Of a stretch of DNA of 51,064 bases, positions 46,309 to 51,064 are shown in pieces (the first letter of the stretch is position 1; each line of letters starts with the position of its first letter). This stretch comes from Porphyromonas levii DSM 23370 (GTDB lineage: Bacteria; Bacteroidota; Bacteroidia; Bacteroidales; Porphyromonadaceae): the NCBI RefSeq assembly GCF_000379925.1, contig NZ_KB904227.1, positions 1 to 51,064 of the forward strand, read 5' to 3'. The position numbers and the translations under genes are program-made. The notes beneath the pieces are model-generated. The model ran no database searches, was not told the DNA's origin, and saw nothing but the letters and a program-made list of their open reading frames with translations.

Positions 46309-47178
46309 TCACTTTGTCTTAATCGCTTCTTTTGCTTTACGATCGTTCTCTAGTTGTAGACGTCGATTATGTCTATCCAAACCTCTTTGTAGTTCGGCTA
46401 TATCTAGTAACCCTTGAGCATAGAAGTAACTCTTGGTGATTGCTTCCCTTGCCTTATTATCCAAGGCAAAGCTCCTCGATTTCTTGCCATTTTGTAGTCC
46501 AAAGGCAACCTTTAGGGTGGCTCTCTCAGGTGCGTTGGCTATAAACCCAGCTACTCTTAGGGCTTTATCTGCTGCAAAAGTAAGCCTCTCGTAGTGGCGT
46601 CCTAGGTCTTCATATCGATAGTTGGGCCCTCCATCATACGCCAAAGTATCACTCGAGATAAATGTATTTCCAGTACTCTCTGTGACCAAGATATGAGTTA
46701 CGCCAATGGGGCTAGTCCCCGAAGTAGCTGCTATCAGTTGGAGTGTCCCATCATTCGCAATATAGGTATCAAGGAATGAGCCCCGAGCATTAACAGCGGA
46801 GGGGTCGTATCCCTTGTAGCGGATGATATTTTCATCGGGCATACCAGGAGCTTTCACCAATGTAAAATCTCGGTATAGGCTATCGGTATAATGTATTAGC
46901 GCCTCCATGCGAGGGATTATTTCTAGCGAATCTCGACGGCTTCTGGCGAGGCGCACTTCTCTACTCAGCTCAAGGGCTTGCTCCCTAGCTCTTACCTCCT
47001 TGGGATACACTTTATTGAGGCTATCCAATAGTTGCAGCGCTTCATCGTAAGCCTCTTGCTGATAGTATTGGGATGCAGCATCCAGCATGGCATTAGCTGC
47101 TTTTTCTTCTTGGCTGACACAAGAAGAGAACAAAGATAGTACCCCAACAGATACTACGTATATATACTTTTTCATCAT
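46309..47178 (-). CDS. Conserved lipoprotein with TPR-like N-terminus
   Basis: The 289-residue protein has a lipoprotein signal (SLFSSCVSQ). An N-terminal TPR-like pair follows (MLDAASQYYQQEAYDEALQL), then a region with a mixed beta-strand look (about 115-235), and a helical end rich in Arg and Lys. I do not recognise a defined function; similar lipoproteins are found in related bacteria. Its start overlaps the glycosyltransferase stop by 4 bases, so it is the last gene of the mtaB operon. A start 1 codon later is equally possible. Confidence 0.7.
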   Translation of the reverse strand: MMKKYIYVVSVGVLSLFSSCVSQEEKAANAMLDAASQYYQQEAYDEALQLLDSLNKVYPKEVRAREQALELSREVRLARSRRDSLEIIPRMEALIHYTDSLYRDFTLVKAPGMPDENIIRYKGYDPSAVNARGSFLDTYIANDGTLQLIAATSGTSPIGVTHILVTESTGNTFISSDTLAYDGGPNYRYEDLGRHYERLTFAADKALRVAGFIANAPERATLKVAFGLQNGKKSRSFALDNKAREAITKSYFYAQGLLDIAELQRGLDRHNRRLQLENDRKAKEAIKTK

Positions 47179-48173
47179 GGCTTTAACTTGTCAAATGTTT
47201 TCTCTCCGAATAAATGATACCTTAGCAAGATAGAGTGGCGGTACAGTCTTTGGTAAGATTGCACTCTGCCCTCTGTTCTTTGCGCTGCCGAGGTCTGTCT
47301 AAAAGCGTTCCAAGCCTTAAAAACTGCCATTGCGTCCTTAGGTTTTCTCCGAAGGACAAAGACGAGTGCGGCAAGAAGGTCTAGAAATAGGCGTAAAGTA
47401 AGCACCCACCAACGTCTGCTATCTGGGAGATTCTTTCTAAGCATCAATAGATTATTACGGAAGTTGAGGAAGGTTTTATGCGGATTCTCGGCACTTAGGG
47501 AAGCTCCACCATAATGAAAGACCTCACTCTGTGGCACCACGAACAACTGGTGTCCAGCACTATTCCAGCGCCAACACAGGTCTATTTCCTCCTGATGTGC
47601 AAAGAATCGTTCATCCAATCCGCCTTCAACAACATAGTTCTCTCGACGCACCAACATAGCTGCACCAGTAGTCCAAAACACTCGCTTAGGTTCGCTGCCA
47701 TATTGTCCCTGATCTTGCTCTAGAGTATCAAAGATTCTCCCTCGGCAAAAGGGATATCCTAGCCAATCCATATACCCACCCTCGGCTCCGGCATACTCAT
47801 AGCGCTCTGGCTCTCTATCCCATCTTATCTTGGGCTGGACAGAGACTACCTCGGGATGCTGCTCCATAAAAGCAAATAGAGGTTCGAGCCAACCCGGTGT
47901 TACCCGCACGTCGTTATTGAGGAGTAGGATATACTCGTGCTTTAGTTGCTTGATAGCCTCATTATATCCTCGAGCGAAGCCATAGTTTTGGGGGAGTTCC
48001 AGCACTTTTACCCCGAGGCTAAGAGCATAAGCGACCGAGGAGTCTGTGCTACCATTATCTGCCAGCACAATATCCGCCAGCTCGCTAGGAGTATGCGCCA
48101 CCACACTAGGGAGGTATTGCTCAAGCAGCGAACGAGCATTCCACGAGAGTATCACTACAGCTATCTTCTTCAT
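47175..48173 (-). CDS. Family 2 glycosyltransferase with C-terminal hydrophobic helix
   Basis: This 332-residue GT2 (rhamnosyltransferase-like group) begins KKIAVVILSWNARSLLEQYL and has DIVLADNGSTDSSVAYALSL, NYGFARGYNEAIKQLKHEYI, LLLNNDVRVTPGW, and FFAHQEEIDLCWRWNSAGH, the acceptor-side motif. A hydrophobic segment (WWVLTLRLFLDLLAALVFVL, about 255-275) suggests membrane association. It overlaps both neighbours by 4 bases. Together with the acyltransferase upstream it likely serves envelope glycolipid assembly. Confidence 0.9.
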   Translation of the reverse strand: MKKIAVVILSWNARSLLEQYLPSVVAHTPSELADIVLADNGSTDSSVAYALSLGVKVLELPQNYGFARGYNEAIKQLKHEYILLLNNDVRVTPGWLEPLFAFMEQHPEVVSVQPKIRWDREPERYEYAGAEGGYMDWLGYPFCRGRIFDTLEQDQGQYGSEPKRVFWTTGAAMLVRRENYVVEGGLDERFFAHQEEIDLCWRWNSAGHQLFVVPQSEVFHYGGASLSAENPHKTFLNFRNNLLMLRKNLPDSRRWWVLTLRLFLDLLAALVFVLRRKPKDAMAVFKAWNAFRQTSAAQRTEGRVQSYQRLYRHSILLRYHLFGEKTFDKLKP

Positions 48174-49075
48174 CTCATTACAATTTCCTTATCGGGATAT
48201 TCTTTAGCCACCCATTGAGGATCTATTTTCCATCTGCGGTGCGACCATAGCCAAATCTCTGGCTGTCGCTCGATGCTTTGTTCCAATAGCTGCATGAAGT
48301 GAGCCGATAAGTCGAACTTCGGGAGTTGGCTTGCATCACGGGTCATTTCCTTAATGGTTAGGAGGTATTGCCCTCTGCTCACTCGCTCTACATCGATATA
48401 AACCACAGCAGCTCGTCGGAGGTTTGCAAGGCGTTCCATGCCCGTGATGGTCGCAGTAGGTCTGTGCAGAAAGTTCGTAAAGAGTACGGTATGCTCAAGC
48501 GATGGGTTTTGATCCGAAACAAATATATAGGTATTATTCCCTTGCTCCTTGCGTCTCTGGAGCACCTCTACTGGTGCTGAATTCATTTCAATAAGGCGAG
48601 CACCGAAACGACTACGAGCCTTACTCATTACTTCATTCCATATCCCATTCTGATGTTTGTAGACGACATTGAACTGAGTCATAGGCAATAGCGCCTGACA
48701 GCCTGTGAACCACTCCCAATTTCCATAGTGCCCAAGGAGGAAAAATAGAGTAGGATTATCGGCGTGGATATCAGCGATGAGTGCACTATTGCTGATGCGT
48801 ACATGCCTTTTCAGTCTACGTTTGGAGAAGGAGGTGAGCATAACTATCTCCACGCCCAAGTCACTTAGGTGCCTGTAGTACGCCCGCTCAAGCGCTCTCA
48901 GTTCCTTCGGACTCTTGTCAGAAAACGAGCTGCGAAGATTACTCTGTATCACCTCTCTCCGATACCCTACTATATATTGTAGTATGTAGGATATCCCCCA
49001 GCTCCAAGCATAGTGCCACCAAGAGGGCAGCCAGCCGAACAACTGTAGGAGAGTATAAAGTAGTTGTGCTTTCAT
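48170..49075 (-). CDS. LpxL/HtrB-like lysophospholipid or lipid A acyltransferase
   Basis: The 301-residue protein has an N-terminal membrane helix and the family motif GHYGNWEW (H-x4-E catalytic pair). Later parts include VSDQNPSLEHTVLFTNFLHR and IWLWSHRRWK. It likely adds a late acyl chain to lipid A or a related lipid. The ATG at 49075 overlaps the mtaB stop by 4 bases; a TTG at 49096 would add seven residues inside mtaB. Confidence 0.9.
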   Translation of the reverse strand: MKAQLLYTLLQLFGWLPSWWHYAWSWGISYILQYIVGYRREVIQSNLRSSFSDKSPKELRALERAYYRHLSDLGVEIVMLTSFSKRRLKRHVRISNSALIADIHADNPTLFFLLGHYGNWEWFTGCQALLPMTQFNVVYKHQNGIWNEVMSKARSRFGARLIEMNSAPVEVLQRRKEQGNNTYIFVSDQNPSLEHTVLFTNFLHRPTATITGMERLANLRRAAVVYIDVERVSRGQYLLTIKEMTRDASQLPKFDLSAHFMQLLEQSIERQPEIWLWSHRRWKIDPQWVAKEYPDKEIVMR

Positions 49076-50403
49076 TTGATTAATTCTGCACGACAAACTT
49101 CAGGGTCTTCCTCAAGACATTCACCTACTCTCACAGCCACTACCTCTCCTTGTAGTGCTTCACTATAGGGCACACGGACTCGTATATAATTCTCTGTAAA
49201 CCCATACAACCATTCACCACCATGGGCATGCTCTAAGAGCGCATGACGAATAGTGCCTACTTGGCTTCTATTAAATGCAAGATGCTTTGCCTCACTAAGT
49301 GCTATCAATCGTTGGCTCCGCGCTTGCTTCTCCTGTGGGTCAACCACATAATCTATAGCTAGGGCATCTGTGCCTGGGCGTTCGCTATAGCTAAAGACGT
49401 GGAGCTTACTAATGGGTAAGTTCTGAATGAATCGGTAGGCATCCTCGAAATACTCTGGGGTCTCGCCCCTCATCCCTACAATCACATCCACTCCGATAAA
49501 AGCATCGGGGAGGATAGACTTAATTAGTTCCACCTTGTGCCTAAATACATCGCGATTGTATCGCCTACGCATCAGCCTCAAGACATCATCACTACCGCTC
49601 TGCAATGGTATATGGAAATGGGGAGCGAGCCTTCGTGAGTTGGCCACAATCTTGATGATCTCATCGGTAATCAGATTGGGCTCAATGCTCGAAATCCTAA
49701 AGCGGTCTATGCCCTCTACCTTGTCAAGAGCCTGCACAAGATCTACAAACTTATCTCCAGTACTTCGCCCGAAGTCACCTACATTTACGCCCGTGAGGAC
49801 AATCTCCTTGCCTCCCAGACGGACTACCTCATTGGCTTCAGATACGAGATCCTCAATCCTACCATTTCGGCTCTTCCCTCTTGCTTTTGGTATCGTGCAA
49901 TAGCTACAGTGGTAGTCACAACCATCTTGCACCTTCAGGAAATGGCGTGTACGCCCTTCGCTAGATACCGAGTGGGAGAAGCTCTCTACATCTTCTATCT
50001 TGCTATGTATGATATGTCCGTGCTCTGGATGATTCGTACCAAGATCAGACAAAAGGTACTCTATTAGTCGCCCTTTGTCCTTGGCACCAATCACGAGGTC
50101 CACTCCTTCTATCTTCGCTATCTCTTCAGGTTGAAGCTGAGCATAACAACCCGTGACAATGATCTTAGCGCTCGGATGCTCTCTATGAAGACGGCGAATC
50201 AGCTGACGGCTTTTCTTATCTGCCAGCTCAGTCACCGAGCACGTATTCACGATACAATAGTCTGCCCGCTCTCCCTCTACTGCAGTCGTCATGCCCCGTT
50301 CAGTAAGTGCACGACCAATATGGCTCGTCTCGGTGAAGTTAAGCTTGCAACCAAGTGTACAGTAAGTTACTTTCTTACCTTTAAATTCTTTCTCAATATT
50401 CAT
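49072..50403 (-). CDS. mtaB: tRNA threonylcarbamoyladenosine methylthiotransferase MtaB
   Basis: This radical-SAM enzyme adds a methylthio group to t6A37 of tRNA. The 443-residue protein has the N-terminal cluster (YCTLGCKLNFTETS, VNTCSVTELADKKSRQLIRR, VTGCYAQLQPEE), the radical-SAM CxxxCxxC (CDYHCSYC), RISSIEPNLI, FHIPLQSGSDDVLRLMRRRY and a TRAM-like end. MtaB is chosen over MiaB from the CKLN and IPKARGKSR text. The ATG at 50403 is used. A -7 box ends 5 bases before the ATG. It leads the operon with acyltransferase, GT2 and lipoprotein. Confidence 0.92.
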   Translation of the reverse strand: MNIEKEFKGKKVTYCTLGCKLNFTETSHIGRALTERGMTTAVEGERADYCIVNTCSVTELADKKSRQLIRRLHREHPSAKIIVTGCYAQLQPEEIAKIEGVDLVIGAKDKGRLIEYLLSDLGTNHPEHGHIIHSKIEDVESFSHSVSSEGRTRHFLKVQDGCDYHCSYCTIPKARGKSRNGRIEDLVSEANEVVRLGGKEIVLTGVNVGDFGRSTGDKFVDLVQALDKVEGIDRFRISSIEPNLITDEIIKIVANSRRLAPHFHIPLQSGSDDVLRLMRRRYNRDVFRHKVELIKSILPDAFIGVDVIVGMRGETPEYFEDAYRFIQNLPISKLHVFSYSERPGTDALAIDYVVDPQEKQARSQRLIALSEAKHLAFNRSQVGTIRHALLEHAHGGEWLYGFTENYIRVRVPYSEALQGEVVAVRVGECLEEDPEVCRAELIK

Positions 50404-50408
50404 GGTTG

Positions 50409-50416
50409 CAAAGATA
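50409..50416 (-). promoter_or_regulatory. Putative -7 box of mtaB, close to the ATG
   Basis: TATCTTTG on the minus strand leaves 5 bases before the ATG at 50403. TTG at 50440-50442 lies 23 bases upstream, slightly long. A very short or absent leader is implied. Confidence 0.45.
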
Positions 50417-50521
50417 GATATTTTAGAGCGAAATAGTCTCAAAATGGAAAGTATAATAGACCACAGTCCATACTATCAGCTTGTAAATAAATTGGGAAAC
50501 GTTTCATTTCAATTAATCTTC

Positions 50522-51064
50522 CTATTTTTCTTGCCCAATAATTACACCAGATTTATTATATTTAATTACATGGGGGATTGAGGTTACCTTCATGTCTATA
50601 AACCATCGGGAAGTCTGACTGTTTGTCGTAAAGTAGCAGTGTTTTTCTTTGTCAAGTCTTAGCTCCTTAACTCTCTTTTTCCAATCAGCACTATTATCCA
50701 TAAAAGTAATAAATACATATTCAACTCCTTTTCTCTTATTTTTCTCTCTTGTCTCTTGTTCTGCTTTAATTTTTGTAATACATGGAGAACACCATGATGC
50801 CCAAATATCCAATACTACCTCTTTCCCTCTTAATTTCTCCAAAACCTCTTCTAGTGTAGTGGTTTCACCTTGAGCATTCACTATAACGACATCATTAGTT
50901 GCATTTGGATCAATGCTGTATTTTTTCATTAAAAAAACTGGAAGTTCAGAGGACGGGTATAGGTTAAGATACTCTTGACTATTTTTCTGAATGATATCCC
51001 ATGGAGCCTCAGAATATATTCGGTCTAAATACTGAGAGATACTGATTTTAATAAGAGTAGAAGG
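50522..51064 (-). CDS. Thioredoxin-domain protein, C-terminal part (5' end outside the window)
   Basis: The frame stays open from the stop at 50522 to the window edge, giving 180 residues with no start needed inside the window. An internal ATG at 50929 is not the likely start, because the sequence before it (IYSEAPWDIIQKNSQEYLNL) reads as a normal protein helix region. The C-terminal part is thioredoxin-like: VVLDIWASWCSPC with the CxxC, KKRVKELRLDKEKHCYF and the cis-proline motif TSIPHVIKY. It resembles TlpA/ResA domains of Bacteroidota envelope thiol-disulfide proteins. A signal peptide cannot be seen because the N-terminus is missing. Confidence 0.8.
   Translation of the reverse strand, partial: PSTLIKISISQYLDRIYSEAPWDIIQKNSQEYLNLYPSSELPVFLMKKYSIDPNATNDVVIVNAQGETTTLEEVLEKLRGKEVVLDIWASWCSPCITKIKAEQETREKNKRKGVEYVFITFMDNSADWKKRVKELRLDKEKHCYFTTNSQTSRWFIDMKVTSIPHVIKYNKSGVIIGQEK

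Noticed and set aside
50522-50929. Thioredoxin gene starting at the ATG at 50929
   Set aside because: The frame is open through to the window edge with plausible protein sequence upstream, so the real start is outside.

Overview
The window looks like chromosomal core sequence from a member of the Bacteroidota, most likely a Porphyromonas-like anaerobe. Three things support this. There are many lipoproteins with Bacteroidota-type signal peptides and lineage-typical families (BT_3928-like DoxX protein, tandem DUF1599, bPH2, SbsA-like Ig lipoprotein). Promoters fit the Bacteroidota form TTG-N19..21-TAnnTTTG. The superoxide dismutase closely resembles my memory of the P. gingivalis enzyme. No phage, transposon, CRISPR array or resistance island is visible.

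Layout. 1-6000: start of serB, an Ig-like lipoprotein, a long Rel/RelA enzyme with a degenerate hydrolase site, and a thioredoxin-fold lipoprotein. 6000-9550: a sparse region with a short LysM protein, an overlapping bPH2 membrane protein, an XRE regulator and long non-coding gaps with short-period repeats. 9600-18480: dxs-trkA-trkH-pdxH, then pepE, DUF1599, DoxX and tpiA. 18880-26540 (minus strand): the translation operon thrS-infC-rpmI-rplT, then a zinc-ribbon coiled-coil protein, a Nif3-family protein, mltG and a TPR protein. 27130-33520 (plus strand): a tightly packed run of tetR-rarA-murB-MBL hydrolase-queG-GH110-like glycosidase. 33600-37420 (minus strand): trigger factor, an exported-looking SOD, HU and xerD.

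37670-42330 is a complete-looking thiamin unit: promoter, TPP riboswitch, a 23-bp hairpin, then thiD, thiE, thiC, a Thi4-type thiazole synthase with histidine in place of the sulfur-donor cysteine, and a second ThiE/TenI-like protein. 42380-51064 holds tRNA-Arg(CCT), a glycosyltransferase, tonB, a membrane zinc peptidase, purA, an mtaB-acyltransferase-glycosyltransferase-lipoprotein operon, and the 3' part of another thioredoxin-domain gene that runs off the window.

The most unusual signal is not a gene. Four intergenic regions each carry an 88-bp block made of four tandem 22-bp units. Each unit is a roughly 20-bp imperfect palindrome plus a 2-bp linker. Three blocks (A, B, C) share a GC-rich AGTC...GACT sequence. 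The fourth (D) has an unrelated AT-rich sequence but the same period, unit number and symmetry. All four lie upstream of plus-strand genes, and three lie in divergent promoter gaps. What they do is unknown from sequence alone.
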